A DNA stretch of 64,000 bases from Alteromonas sp. LOR. GTDB lineage: Bacteria > Pseudomonadota > Gammaproteobacteria > Enterobacterales > Alteromonadaceae. This document shows positions 43,869-53,701 of the stretch, in pieces. The number at the start of each line of letters is the position of its first letter. Position 1 is the first letter of the stretch. The translations under genes were made by a program, and so were the position numbers. The notes beneath the pieces are model-generated. The model did not search any database. It worked only from the letters and a program-made list of their open reading frames with translations, and was not told the origin of the DNA. The DNA is taken from positions 62,001 through 126,000 of the forward strand of contig NZ_JQFW01000002.1 of NCBI RefSeq assembly GCF_000753865.1. The letters are read 5' to 3'.

Positions 43869-44861
43869 CTAATTGATATGTCTATTTGCTTTTAAAAGGG
43901 CTGTAGCGCCGTCTCTTTTTTTAATTCGCTTGTTGACCTTATTGTTTCGAATTAACACATTTTGTGTAGATGCAAACCGATACTCTATCGCATTAGGGTA
44001 ACCTGAATATAATAATATAGTGTTATTTTGTATGATTGCACCCTCACTACTTTCTAACGCGATGCCTACGTCTGCAAACGGGTGACTCATATCCGTGTGA
44101 ACAATCGTGTTTTCTTCAATCAAACCGCTATAGTGCTGCGGCTCTGATTTTCCTAGGCCAAAGCCAATGCCGCGGTCGCTGTTTATAATAGTGTTTCCAA
44201 TAACGTGAGTGTCACCACTATCTTGCCAAAAGTGGATAGCATGTTCAGCTATATGACTTGACGGACTAGCTATATTCCTGAAAATATTATTCCGAATTTG
44301 CCAACCAATAGACCTGTGTGCGTCTATGCCACCAATATAAAACTGAGGGCCGATCCCCGCTGTATATTCGAAGACACAATGCTCCACTATCCCATTTTCG
44401 GAGTAATGACCTGCAGATTTATCCCCGCTGATTTTTAACATTTGTTCGTAAGAATCTTGGAGGATACTGTTACTCAAACGGAAGAAGTCAGCATTATTTT
44501 CCGCACGAACTTGAATTAGATGGTTACCTGAATTTTTAAGAGTTATACCGCCAATAGTTATATGGCTAGCCATGATATCCATTAGCACTTCAGGATAGCG
44601 GCTTTTTTTCATTCCTTTGCCTATTAAAATAGTTTGCTGCGGGCCGTTTTTTCCTACTAGAGAAATATTGTTTCTTTGGAAAAGTATACGTCTTGATAAA
44701 TGGTATATTCCAGGACCTAAGATAATTTCTCTCACATCATAGTTGTGGTGCGCTAGCTCTACTGCGTTGTATAGCTCCGTAGCTGAATTTACATGGACCA
44801 CTTCAGAAGGTACTGCAGGAAAAGAAGCTCCGAGAAACGAAAGAAAAAGTCGAAAAGACAT
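43869..44861 (-). CDS. Secreted right-handed parallel beta-helix protein
   Basis: A 330-residue protein with a short N-terminal signal-like segment and many beta-helix coils: ISLVGKNG, ITIGGITLKNSGNHLIQV, WQIRNNIFRNI, THVIGNTIINS, GLIEENTIVH, AIIQNNTILL, VLIRNNKVN. The asparagine-ladder NN pattern is typical of PbH1 proteins such as polysaccharide lyases and epimerases. The enzyme class cannot be told by eye. In this setting it may trim or modify the exopolysaccharide in the periplasm. GGAG lies 7 nt before the ATG. Confidence 0.75.
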   Translation of the reverse strand: MSFRLFLSFLGASFPAVPSEVVHVNSATELYNAVELAHHNYDVREIILGPGIYHLSRRILFQRNNISLVGKNGPQQTILIGKGMKKSRYPEVLMDIMASHITIGGITLKNSGNHLIQVRAENNADFFRLSNSILQDSYEQMLKISGDKSAGHYSENGIVEHCVFEYTAGIGPQFYIGGIDAHRSIGWQIRNNIFRNIASPSSHIAEHAIHFWQDSGDTHVIGNTIINSDRGIGFGLGKSEPQHYSGLIEENTIVHTDMSHPFADVGIALESSEGAIIQNNTILLYSGYPNAIEYRFASTQNVLIRNNKVNKRIKKRDGATALLKANRHIN

Positions 44862-44947
44862 GTTGTTGCTCCAAGTTAATTCACAATTTAGCTTATTTCG
44901 TGCAGTATAGCGTCATCGTTCACGAAAGTTAAAAAGTTGCAAAGTAA

Positions 44948-45751
44948 GTGCGTTTGATATCATCATTCTTTTTTTTATTCGGGTTCTCCCTTTTAGCTTT
45001 AAATCTATTTGGGTTAACTCAAACGCTTCGCCCAGCCGGACTGACCCCAGAAGTTCTAAGGTTTAGCAGTGCAGATTTGACTTTATCTCGAGAAGAGTTT
45101 TTTAGTGCTTCCATTCGGTTGAAATCAGAATCTGACAAAGCTTATGCAATCCGGCTGACAAATGTTATTGCCGATGGAATGGCACATGTTCATTGGGAAG
45201 CTTACGAGCCCCATCAATTTAACCAAATTGTTCCTATATGGGAAAATTATGTACTTTTCCTCATGGGGGTTGTTTCTGGTATCCCCGAATTTGAGCGGTA
45301 TCACTTTACTATTCCAGAAAAGAGTATAGAACGAGGTATTGGATTGTGTGGTGATGCATCGATGCTCCTTTCTGAGCTTCTAAACGAAAATGGAATACCA
45401 AATAAGATAATAACGATCCCTGGTCACGTTATGGTTACTGCTAATATTGACAAAGTGGACTTTTTATTGGACCCCGACTTTGGCGTAGTAATAGAACAAA
45501 ATATAGACTCTATCGTGAGGCAGCCGCACATCCTAGAAAAAGCATATAACGACAAAGGATATTACAACAATGGCGAGTTAATGATCCGCCATCAACTGTT
45601 AAACTCACCTTACCAGCAATGGAATGGAGCTAAGCACTTTGTTACAAAAAAGTACTACTTCGAACGGATAAGCTACGTGGCTATCTGGCTAATTCCTGTT
45701 TTGAGTCTGCTCTTAGCTTTTGTTATAGGACGAAGAAATGGGGGTAAATAA
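44948..45751 (+). CDS. Membrane-anchored transglutaminase-like protein
   Basis: A 267-residue protein with an N-terminal membrane segment (about 3-22), an extracytoplasmic domain and a C-terminal membrane segment (about 243-262). The middle has Cys134 (IGLCGDASMLLSELL), His160 (IPGHVMVTAN) and Asp175 (FLLDPDFGV), the order and spacing of a transglutaminase-like Cys-His-Asp triad. Its substrate is unknown. The start is GTG at 44948 with a weak ribosome-binding site; a TTG at 44954 is an alternative. Its end overlaps the second flippase by 14 bp, suggesting coupling. Confidence 0.65.
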   Translation: MRLISSFFFLFGFSLLALNLFGLTQTLRPAGLTPEVLRFSSADLTLSREEFFSASIRLKSESDKAYAIRLTNVIADGMAHVHWEAYEPHQFNQIVPIWENYVLFLMGVVSGIPEFERYHFTIPEKSIERGIGLCGDASMLLSELLNENGIPNKIITIPGHVMVTANIDKVDFLLDPDFGVVIEQNIDSIVRQPHILEKAYNDKGYYNNGELMIRHQLLNSPYQQWNGAKHFVTKKYYFERISYVAIWLIPVLSLLLAFVIGRRNGGK

Positions 45752-47159
45752 TTTTCTTCGAATAACAATAATGACGAAACCGTTGACAATTTTTATGTCT
45801 TTTTTCGGTATGGTCGCAATTTCCAGAATTCTGAGCCCAGACGAAATTGGTGTCCAGGTTCTTGCTATATCTGTTGTTCTGGTTTTATCCGAGCTTAAAA
45901 ATATGGGAGTTGCCTCATTGCTCATTCGAGAAAAGGAGCTCAGCCAATCTACAGTAACCAAAGCATTCACCGTTCTCACCATCACCTCTGGAACAATAGC
46001 GATACTGCTCATTGTGATGTCGCCTTTTATTTCAAATATATTTGGTGACTTCAGAGTTCAAAATAGCCTTATTGTGGTAGCACTCTCTTTTTTTCTCATA
46101 CCCGCATATTCCGTAACAACGGCGCTGCTGTCGAGAGAGTTCAGTTTTGTAAAAATTGAGACAATGCGGGTGACTGAAATTGCAGTACAGCAGGGTATTC
46201 CGGTTTTACTCGCGATAAATGGTGTTGGCTATATTAGTTTGCCGCTGGGCATTCTTGCTGCCGCAATAGTCACAGCCGTTATGTCTTTTATATTTAAGCC
46301 AAGTTTTGTGACGTTTAGTTATTCAGTTAAAGGTATTAAACAGGTTTTTAAAACTGGGGGGGTTATCTCGTTAGCATCCATGATGAGACGTATTGCAATG
46401 CAATTTCCTGAAATATGTCTTGGTTATTTGTCAAACACAAATAGTGCCGCTTTTTACTCACGAGCAAATGGAATTCCTAACTTCACCGCTCAAGCGGTAT
46501 CAGATTTTGTTGGACCCGTTGTGAACCCTTATTTTTCAAGAGAACATAAAGAAGACGGGCTAGGTTCAGCTTTTATTATCGCAAACAAACTAACGCAAGT
46601 AGTGTTGATTCCTCCTCTAATTTTTCTTGTGTTCTATGGTGAGCAGGTAGTGGATCTTGTTTTTGGGCAAGAGTGGAAAGTTGCTGGAGAGCTCCTTCCA
46701 TTTATCTCAGTAGCTCTAATTTTGAATTTCTTCTTTTCGTATTTTGAGCAATTGATGATTGTTAGTAAAAGAGAGCGCTTATTATCCTACGTTCAACTGT
46801 TTTATTTAATTGTTACTTGTGTGCTGGCCGGTTTTTTTGTCTTAGTTTGGACCTGGAAAGCGATAGTGATTGGTATCGTTATAGCCAACGCCTTTGCCTT
46901 GCTTTTGCGAATATGGATACTTTATAGATATTTTGATAGGCTCCTAGGCAAGCTGTTAATTGAGTTGAAAAAAAACCTTGCAATATTAATTTTTTTCACA
47001 CTGCTGACTTATGCTGTTAGCTCTGTATTTGTTAAGCAGGACTTTTCGTATTCTCTTATCACAGAGATGGCTGTTATTGGCTGTGGTTATTTATCACTAT
47101 TGTTTGGCTTTAAGCATGAGATAATTTCTCGCTTATTTCAACTTTTAGGTAAACGTTAG
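45738..47159 (+). CDS. Wzx-type polysaccharide flippase (second)
   Basis: A 473-residue membrane protein with about 12-14 helices. Its N-terminal MSFFGMVAISRILSPDEIGVQV matches the MOP/Wzx flippase family. It is clearly different from the flippase at 39950, so the locus has two. It may export a second product or be the variable-region flippase of the strain-specific polymer. It overlaps the transglutaminase-like gene and precedes a glycosyltransferase by 16 bp. Confidence 0.88.
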   Translation: MGVNNFLRITIMTKPLTIFMSFFGMVAISRILSPDEIGVQVLAISVVLVLSELKNMGVASLLIREKELSQSTVTKAFTVLTITSGTIAILLIVMSPFISNIFGDFRVQNSLIVVALSFFLIPAYSVTTALLSREFSFVKIETMRVTEIAVQQGIPVLLAINGVGYISLPLGILAAAIVTAVMSFIFKPSFVTFSYSVKGIKQVFKTGGVISLASMMRRIAMQFPEICLGYLSNTNSAAFYSRANGIPNFTAQAVSDFVGPVVNPYFSREHKEDGLGSAFIIANKLTQVVLIPPLIFLVFYGEQVVDLVFGQEWKVAGELLPFISVALILNFFFSYFEQLMIVSKRERLLSYVQLFYLIVTCVLAGFFVLVWTWKAIVIGIVIANAFALLLRIWILYRYFDRLLGKLLIELKKNLAILIFFTLLTYAVSSVFVKQDFSYSLITEMAVIGCGYLSLLFGFKHEIISRLFQLLGKR

Positions 47160-47175
47160 AACGGAGAGTACCTTC

Positions 47176-48483
47176 TTGAAAATTATTGAAGTAATAAAGT
47201 ATGACGGTAATAGCTACAAACATCCGCTTGTGTTCGCAATATCCATTGTTATTTTTTTTCTAAAGTTGCTTGGTAAACACCGCATTGCCTATAAACTAGC
47301 AGGCTCCATCTTTCGCTTTGGCTGGAAAGGTAGTGATATACTAGCATTAAAAACTGTTGATTATTATTTTATTAAAAATAAGCAGTTGGGCGTATCCATT
47401 GCTCTTGAAGAAATCAACTCCTTACAGCCAGAAAATAACACGAAACGATTTTACTCACATCCTGACCACATGGTAGGAAAAATTATCACTATATTGGCAA
47501 GTCCTAGAGGAGGTAGAAAAGGAGCTCTTATAATAAACTACAGTATATATTTTGCGCTCTTTGCAAGGTTCTTTGATGTAAGAGCCATCAGTGAACGGTA
47601 CCACATCATTTTAGAACCTAGTTGGGCTGGGTTGTGCGAGCTTTCCATTTTCTTTTACACCTCATTGGACACACCTGTTTTCGTTCAAGCATACGAGCGA
47701 AGAGATTATGAATTAATCGAAAAATCTGGCACAAATTTAGTGCCCATAAATATTGGACCATCTTGGTTTATCAATCATGAGGCATTCGTACCGCAAAAAT
47801 CCGATAAAATTTATGATGTCGTCATGGTTGCTGCATGGGCTGAGTTCAAACGCCACAAGGCCTTTTTTAAGGCAATTAAACCGTGTTGTGACGCGAATCC
47901 AAAGTTTCGTATCGCCCTTGTGGGTTATCCAGTCGACCTAACTATTGAGGATATAAAGTCTGCTGCCCGCAGTATTGGCATTGAATCGAATATTTGCTTC
48001 TTTGAGAGCGTACCTAGAGAAAAAGTGGCAAAAATTCAATCCCAATCAAAAATCAACGTACTTTGGTCAAAGTTCGAGGGTAACAACAGGGCTATCATAG
48101 AGGGGATGTTTTGTGACATACCAGTCATCCTACGTGAAGGGCACAACTACGGGGCTAAATATGACTTTATAAACGAAAAGACAGGCGCTTATGCAAATGA
48201 AAAGAATTTACCGATGGTGATTCAAGGTTTGAAAAGAAAACTAAGCTCACTTTCACCTCGCGATTATGTTATGGAAACTAGGAACGCAATCATGGCAACG
48301 CGTATTATAGAAACTGCAATCGCTAATAGTGTTCTGAATGATGAACTCGCTTGCGGCTATGAATTGGCGGTAAAGACAAACGAATTATCAGGAATGAATT
48401 ATTTGTATTTAGACGCTAATTCATTTAATGAAGACAGGAGAAATCTTTCACAATTCATAAGGAAGACCTGTGCCGATTTATGA
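47176..48483 (+). CDS. Glycosyltransferase, GT-B fold
   Basis: A 435-residue protein. The second half is GT4-like (VMVAAWAEFKRHKAFFKAI, RIALVGYPVDL, VLWSKFEGNNRAIIEGMFCDIPVIL), with an E-rich donor motif. The N-terminal 60 residues include a hydrophobic segment (about 18-33) of unclear role. It starts at TTG 47176 after GGAG. The donor sugar is unknown. It overlaps the sulfotransferase by 14 bp. Confidence 0.75.
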   Translation: MKIIEVIKYDGNSYKHPLVFAISIVIFFLKLLGKHRIAYKLAGSIFRFGWKGSDILALKTVDYYFIKNKQLGVSIALEEINSLQPENNTKRFYSHPDHMVGKIITILASPRGGRKGALIINYSIYFALFARFFDVRAISERYHIILEPSWAGLCELSIFFYTSLDTPVFVQAYERRDYELIEKSGTNLVPINIGPSWFINHEAFVPQKSDKIYDVVMVAAWAEFKRHKAFFKAIKPCCDANPKFRIALVGYPVDLTIEDIKSAARSIGIESNICFFESVPREKVAKIQSQSKINVLWSKFEGNNRAIIEGMFCDIPVILREGHNYGAKYDFINEKTGAYANEKNLPMVIQGLKRKLSSLSPRDYVMETRNAIMATRIIETAIANSVLNDELACGYELAVKTNELSGMNYLYLDANSFNEDRRNLSQFIRKTCADL

Positions 48484-49063
48484 TCAACATAGATTGATAT
48501 TCATTCATATTCCTAAATGTGCGGGAACTTCTATTAATAATCTATATTGCCCTGAATTAGAAAAGGCATATGGTAACCCTAATAAGTTCAGTATAAAGTA
48601 TATGTTTGGGCGAGAACTTCAACACCTCACAGCGCGAAAAGTGGCTCTACTAGCCCCAGTTCGCTTCAAAACTTATTATAAGTTTTCAATAGCGCGAAAT
48701 CCTTATGATAGAGTTGTTTCAGAATTCAGGTGGCGTATCTCTTGGGATGAAAAACTTCAAGGTTTTTCAATTGATGATTTTGTTTGTCAAATTCCAGATC
48801 ACATCAACCAAGGGCATTTGCGTCCTCAAGTAGAATTTTTATATTCGAGAAGTGGCAGATTATTAGTTGATCATATTTGTAGGTTTGAGGATCTCGAGAA
48901 AGGGATTAAAAAGGTTAATTGCAACGCAAATATACGATTAGGTAATACACTTCCTCATGCAAATAAATCAGTAAAGAAAGGTTTCCTTCTAAGTAAGCAG
49001 CTCAGAAGGAAAATCGCTGATATATATCGCGATGACTTTAAGTTACTTGGCTACGAACTCTGA
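48470..49063 (+). CDS. Sulfotransferase family 2 protein
   Basis: A 197-residue PAPS-dependent sulfotransferase: the 5'-phosphosulfate loop HIPKCAGTS at 13-21 and the 3'-phosphate motif RNPYDRVVS at 76-84 are intact. It would transfer sulfate to a hydroxyl of a sugar, suggesting the polymer is sulfated. Start GTG 48470 with AAGGAAG 6 nt upstream, inside the end of the glycosyltransferase gene. No PAPS-synthesis genes are in the window. The gene is AT-rich compared with the backbone. Confidence 0.85.
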   Translation: MPIYDQHRLIFIHIPKCAGTSINNLYCPELEKAYGNPNKFSIKYMFGRELQHLTARKVALLAPVRFKTYYKFSIARNPYDRVVSEFRWRISWDEKLQGFSIDDFVCQIPDHINQGHLRPQVEFLYSRSGRLLVDHICRFEDLEKGIKKVNCNANIRLGNTLPHANKSVKKGFLLSKQLRRKIADIYRDDFKLLGYEL

Positions 49064-49189
49064 CTTAATTTAAATCGTTATTTGAATTAAGTATTGTTTG
49101 CCTCTTGTGGTTGGGAATATTATGGGGGTCCTGAAAAACTTTAAAAGTTTACATTATGGTGTAATATCGTAAGACTGGAGAGGTAAATT

Positions 49190-50269
49190 TTGATATCCAA
49201 AGAACTAAGCAAAACTCTTTATGCAAGCAATGTTATTGCGACCATTCTGGTTGTTTCGATTCACTACAGTGAGCACTCATCTTTTTCATCTGATACTGAA
49301 TTTTTCTCAAGAGTTAACTTTTATATTCAAGAATTTATCGTTGATGGCATTGCGAGAAGTGCTGTCCCGTTATTTGCAATCTTGGCGGGCTTCTTCGCAT
49401 ACTCAAGCTATATCAAGCGTGCTAGTTTTTTACTGCTACTTAAAAGTAAGATAAAGTCATTACTTGTACCATATATGTTATGCTCTTTAGTCATTTGCGT
49501 GTACTACTTTTTTTTTATTACAAATACTGATAACTTCAACTTAAGCTACTATGTCTCCCGTTGGTTATTCAAACCCTTTTCTATTCAATTTTGGTTTTTA
49601 CGGGACTTAATTTTTCTAACGTTATTCATTCCTATATTGTTCTTCAACAATAAGTTTTTCAAAGCACTTTTAGGTATTATTCTCTTCTTATCTTGGCTTT
49701 TTGAAATTCAGGTAACACCTAAGTTCTACGGTTGGTACTTGTTGAGTATCGAGACTCTTTTTTATTTTTGGTTGGGGGGATTTCTTTGTCAATACAGAAG
49801 TCAATTGGTTAAATTAGCGTCTGAAAGGTATGAAATGCTCCTATATCTTCATATCATCTGGATTGGATTAATTCTATCAAGAATTTTCATTGACCCTACA
49901 ATCAATATTTGGTACCGAGAAGACTATTCTGGTATGTCATTATTACTGTACAAAGCATCTATAATATTCGGAATAATTGCATTGATTCATCTTGGTTGGA
50001 AAGTTCGAATGATTACCGCTGTTCAGTTTTTAGCTGGTTTCTCATTTTTCGTTTACATATTTCACATGCACCCCGTAATTTCGCTCAAGGGCATTCTTGG
50101 GGCAGTTATAGCGAAGGAAGTTATGTTCTATATACTTGTCCCTTTGGGAATTACAGTCTGTTACTCTGCTGCTTTAATAATATCGTATTTCATACCGCTA
50201 GTATTCAATTTGCTAACCGGTGGAAGAAGCCCCACTCGTGTAACTAAGTCAGTTAGTGAACTAAATTAG
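49190..50269 (+). CDS. Membrane O-acyltransferase (acyltransferase family 3)
   Basis: A 359-residue protein with about ten membrane helices of the acyltransferase-3 family: VIATILVVSIHYSEH carries the conserved His, and RSAVPLFAILAGFF the second motif. It should O-acetylate (or otherwise acylate) sugars of the polysaccharide. The start is TTG at 49190 after GGAGAGG. It ends in a 4-bp overlap with the convergent GT4 gene. Confidence 0.85.
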   Translation: MISKELSKTLYASNVIATILVVSIHYSEHSSFSSDTEFFSRVNFYIQEFIVDGIARSAVPLFAILAGFFAYSSYIKRASFLLLLKSKIKSLLVPYMLCSLVICVYYFFFITNTDNFNLSYYVSRWLFKPFSIQFWFLRDLIFLTLFIPILFFNNKFFKALLGIILFLSWLFEIQVTPKFYGWYLLSIETLFYFWLGGFLCQYRSQLVKLASERYEMLLYLHIIWIGLILSRIFIDPTINIWYREDYSGMSLLLYKASIIFGIIALIHLGWKVRMITAVQFLAGFSFFVYIFHMHPVISLKGILGAVIAKEVMFYILVPLGITVCYSAALIISYFIPLVFNLLTGGRSPTRVTKSVSELN

Positions 50270-51429
50270 TGTAATAATTGTTTTATTAGTTGTTCATACC
50301 TTCCCATGATGTTCTCCAAAGCAAATCGAGAGGTTGTTTTGTTGGCTTCTTTCTTCAAACACTGCACTTTTTCTGGTTCCATTTTTGAAAGCTTGTAGAT
50401 TATGTGACCTAACTCATTCATGTCATTACTCTGATACAAAAAGCCGTTGTTATTATTGACAATAACTTCTTTGATTCCACCTACATCCGCGCTTATTGGA
50501 ATACATCCGCTCGCCATTGCTTCTAACAACGAAAGCGGGAGTCCCTCAGTCTTACTTGTAATTAAAAAGTAGTCAAAGCAAGGATAAATATCCCATGGTG
50601 TGGACGTAAAATCGAAAAGTTTAATCCGCTCCATACTGTTTTTCTCTTTAAGCAAGCCTTCTAGTCTCTTTTTCTCTGAACCTTCACCAAAAATGATCAG
50701 GTAGCTATTGGTACAATCTTGTTGATTGAATTTTTTTATAGCAATCTCGACCTGTTTTACAGGCTCTAACCGAGTTATCATCCCGTATACAAATGAAGAT
50801 TGCGGGATTTTACACAATTTTCTCGCTTGAGACCTCCGATTACAATCAGAGTAAAAAAGCTTTTGGTCAACAAAATTATGAATGACCTCTATTTTATTTG
50901 GATTAAATTTCCAGGACTTTATTAGGATTTCAGCTTGTGTGTAGCTCACACAGATATTTTTTGAAGTAAACCATGATCGTATTGAAAACTTGAACCATAG
51001 CTTGAGCATAAATGGTGTTGGGATAATTATTCCCTTAAAATTTTTTGGCGCCGGAAGAGTTATTGGAGTGCTGTGTTCTATTGCAATTAGTGGGATTCTT
51101 ATTAGTTTTGACAAAATTTCAATAATCAGTGATCCACTTCCGATACCTCCCTTTGGAATAAGAACTATATTGGGCCGATATCTAAGAAATTCGAAAACTA
51201 ATGTTCTTATTTTGGGGGATTTAGAGTTCGTTCGTTTTCTTTTGAACGTAACTTTTGAAAGGTCTATATTTCTTTTTTTATAGATTTCAATCTCTTCATC
51301 GTCGATTTGGCATATTAAGGTAACCTGATATCCACGAAGGGACAAGGCTGAAGCAAGTTGAATGGTATGGAGCTCAGCTCCTCCTCTCATCTTTGAAAAA
51401 AATGAAATAAATAAGATCTTAGGCGCCAA
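50266..51429 (-). CDS. GT4-type glycosyltransferase
   Basis: A 387-residue GT-B glycosyltransferase: the N-terminus ILFISFFSKMRGGAELHTIQL, YGMITRLEPVKQVE, and the donor motif SKTEGLPLSLLEAMASGCIPIS are typical. The start is TTG at 51429 with a weak ribosome-binding site, so the start is uncertain. It is the last gene of the long leftward operon and is AT-rich. The substrate is unknown. Confidence 0.85.
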   Translation of the reverse strand: MAPKILFISFFSKMRGGAELHTIQLASALSLRGYQVTLICQIDDEEIEIYKKRNIDLSKVTFKRKRTNSKSPKIRTLVFEFLRYRPNIVLIPKGGIGSGSLIIEILSKLIRIPLIAIEHSTPITLPAPKNFKGIIIPTPFMLKLWFKFSIRSWFTSKNICVSYTQAEILIKSWKFNPNKIEVIHNFVDQKLFYSDCNRRSQARKLCKIPQSSFVYGMITRLEPVKQVEIAIKKFNQQDCTNSYLIIFGEGSEKKRLEGLLKEKNSMERIKLFDFTSTPWDIYPCFDYFLITSKTEGLPLSLLEAMASGCIPISADVGGIKEVIVNNNNGFLYQSNDMNELGHIIYKLSKMEPEKVQCLKKEANKTTSRFALENIMGRYEQLIKQLLH

Positions 51430-51469
51430 ACTATGCTCACTTTTTTAATTATTGATATCTAATATTAAC

Positions 51470-52417
51470 TTATTTTATATAAAACATGGTTGCTAGAAAT
51501 GTTTTCCACATAGGAAGCGAAGATGGCTGCATCCAAAGTCCTTTTATCATGAAAGAGATTTTTTCAACTCGAGAGGGGGCATTGTAGCCTAAGAGCCAAA
51601 AATAATAACCAGCTATCTTCTTATTTAAAAGCTTCTCTTCCTCAGCGCTAAGTGCTACATAGTTAGAATAATTTTGATAGCTTTTAATTAAGTTTACATA
51701 AGTAAACTTAATTTTATTGTAGTTAGATGTGCCGGAACTTGTTGTGTTATCTCGGTGTTCATAGACGCTCACTAATACTTTTTCCAGAAAGCCACCTTGG
51801 AATTTACTTTTCAGAAGGCACAATGCCATTAATCTATCTTCACCAATACGGAAATTTGGAATACCAATTTTGTCAAAAATTTCTCGTCTAAAAAGAGTAT
51901 TTTGGAAGCCCATGTGAATCCCATTTGAAATTGATTCCTCTATCGCATTGTTGACGTTTAGTTGAAAAAGCCCATCTTCCAACCGAGTTGCGGCCCCCCT
52001 GAAGCCTTTTTTTTCAAAACTAGAAGCTGAAATTAGAGAGTCATCTTCAAGCAAGCGCCTTTCAACTGCACAATATACCCAATCTAAATTAAAGTCGATT
52101 AATGCCTTTCGAAGACTCAATAGATAGTCGGGCTGCCATAAGTCATCACTATCAAAAAATGCAACAATCTCACCGCTAGCATGCGCCAAGCCATTTTGTC
52201 TTGCTGCCGCTGCCCCTTGATTTTTTTGATAAAAGTATCTAATTTCGAATGCTTTTTCTGTTTCTCGCCATTTTTCTATAAGTTGTTCAGTATTGTCATT
52301 ACTGCCGTCATCAACGATTATTACTTCTATTTCTTTATAAGTTTGATTTTGAATATTGGTAAGTGCTTTTATTATAAATTCTGATCTGTTGTAGCATGGC
52401 ATTATTATGGTCACCAT
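51470..52417 (-). CDS. GT2-family glycosyltransferase
   Basis: A 315-residue GT-A enzyme: VTIIMPCYNRSEFIIKAL, VIIVDDGSNDNTEQLI and the DSDDLWQPDYLL metal-binding region are clear. It should add one sugar to the repeat unit. A 188-bp gap separates it from the next gene upstream, the largest within this operon, so an internal promoter is possible. Confidence 0.9.
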   Translation of the reverse strand: MVTIIMPCYNRSEFIIKALTNIQNQTYKEIEVIIVDDGSNDNTEQLIEKWRETEKAFEIRYFYQKNQGAAAARQNGLAHASGEIVAFFDSDDLWQPDYLLSLRKALIDFNLDWVYCAVERRLLEDDSLISASSFEKKGFRGAATRLEDGLFQLNVNNAIEESISNGIHMGFQNTLFRREIFDKIGIPNFRIGEDRLMALCLLKSKFQGGFLEKVLVSVYEHRDNTTSSGTSNYNKIKFTYVNLIKSYQNYSNYVALSAEEEKLLNKKIAGYYFWLLGYNAPSRVEKISFMIKGLWMQPSSLPMWKTFLATMFYIK

Positions 52418-52605
52418 TTTTCCGTGATCCTCATGAGTAAAACCGTATTTTGTGTCTGCTACTGCAATAGTTGAAACTTCAATTAGATGAAAATTCTTTA
52501 ACTATTAATCCGCTTTAACCATTACATCCATCATAAAGAGAGTGTGATTCGGTTCTCGCTGCTTTAGGATATTGGAAGGATTCTTAAAAGTGAACCAATT
52601 TTAGC

Positions 52606-53697
52606 TTACTTAGCTGCTTTATTGATTTCCTTGTAGAAATTTATAAGGTCTAGCACATATTTTTCACTGGTGGCATTTTCAACTGCAAAGCTTTTAGCTC
52701 TTTTACCCATTACTATTAACTTCTTTTTAGTGAGGTTGTTTAATATGTTGACAATAAAGTCGACGTTATTTGTGTCGCAAACGTAGCCGGATTCCTTATC
52801 AATAACTACTTCGGGTAGCCCTCCTACATTGCTAACGATGCTTGGTACATCATGCATACCCGCTTCCAAAGGAACGCGGCCCAGAGGTTCTTGTTTAGAG
52901 AACATTAAAATGCAATCTATAACTGCGTAGAATTCAGAAGTGTTATCTAAAAAACCAAGAAAATGGACTCTGTTGGCTATACCCAGTTGTTTTGCTTTTT
53001 TCTTGCACGAACTCAGATAGTTTCCGTCTAAAGAATTATCTTCGCCCGCAACTAAAAAAGTCCAATCAAGATCTGTTACTTTAGACATTATCTCAAGTGT
53101 TTCGATTACGCCTTTTACAGGTGCTATTTGACCTATAAAACCGAAGACTATTGTGTGCTTTTGGTTTGTAGTAAGCTCGCGTTTTTTACTAATGTTTTGA
53201 CTCGTTACAGGGTTGATCATTACTTTAATTAATATTTCTGAATGCTCGGTATATAAGCCCTTAAGCGAATTATTGATATATTGGCTAACGGCGATCACAG
53301 CGTCTGGTTTTATTTTAAACCACCAACTTACATCATTGGCAATTGGATCTCTCAAATGGCATACCAGCTTTTTCTTAAGCAGTTTCGCTGGTAAGGCACA
53401 TATTGGGTAGCTCCATATTTGGTTACTGTGTACTACATCGATTTTGTACAAGAATAAGATCCAAATGATTCTCAGCATTGTTCTAGCTTTTTGCAACGAC
53501 GAATGTAGTGCCAAGTCTAATTCTACTGGTGTCGTTTTGATACCGTTTGTTGTTGCCCATAAAAACATTGGGGAATTTGGTGGGCAAACTAGATATGGCT
53601 CAATACGAGAACTTTTAGCAGCTTCGAGGAGAATACATTGTAAAGAACGTTCAGAGCCACCTATGAAGGGGGCTAGTGCGATAAAAGCTACTCTCAT
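52606..53697 (-). CDS. GT4-type glycosyltransferase
   Basis: The start at 53697 (MRVAFIALAPFIGGSERSL) gives 363 residues; upstream in-frame starts would overlap the preceding gene. The GT4 pattern is visible: GFIGQIAPVKGVIETLE, LGFLDNTSEFYAVID and KQEPLGRVPLEAGMHDVPSIVSNVGG. It begins 4 nt after the stop of the preceding gene, so the two are coupled. Donor unknown. Confidence 0.85.
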   Translation of the reverse strand: MRVAFIALAPFIGGSERSLQCILLEAAKSSRIEPYLVCPPNSPMFLWATTNGIKTTPVELDLALHSSLQKARTMLRIIWILFLYKIDVVHSNQIWSYPICALPAKLLKKKLVCHLRDPIANDVSWWFKIKPDAVIAVSQYINNSLKGLYTEHSEILIKVMINPVTSQNISKKRELTTNQKHTIVFGFIGQIAPVKGVIETLEIMSKVTDLDWTFLVAGEDNSLDGNYLSSCKKKAKQLGIANRVHFLGFLDNTSEFYAVIDCILMFSKQEPLGRVPLEAGMHDVPSIVSNVGGLPEVVIDKESGYVCDTNNVDFIVNILNNLTKKKLIVMGKRAKSFAVENATSEKYVLDLINFYKEINKAAK

Positions 53698-53701
53698 GCA
53701 A

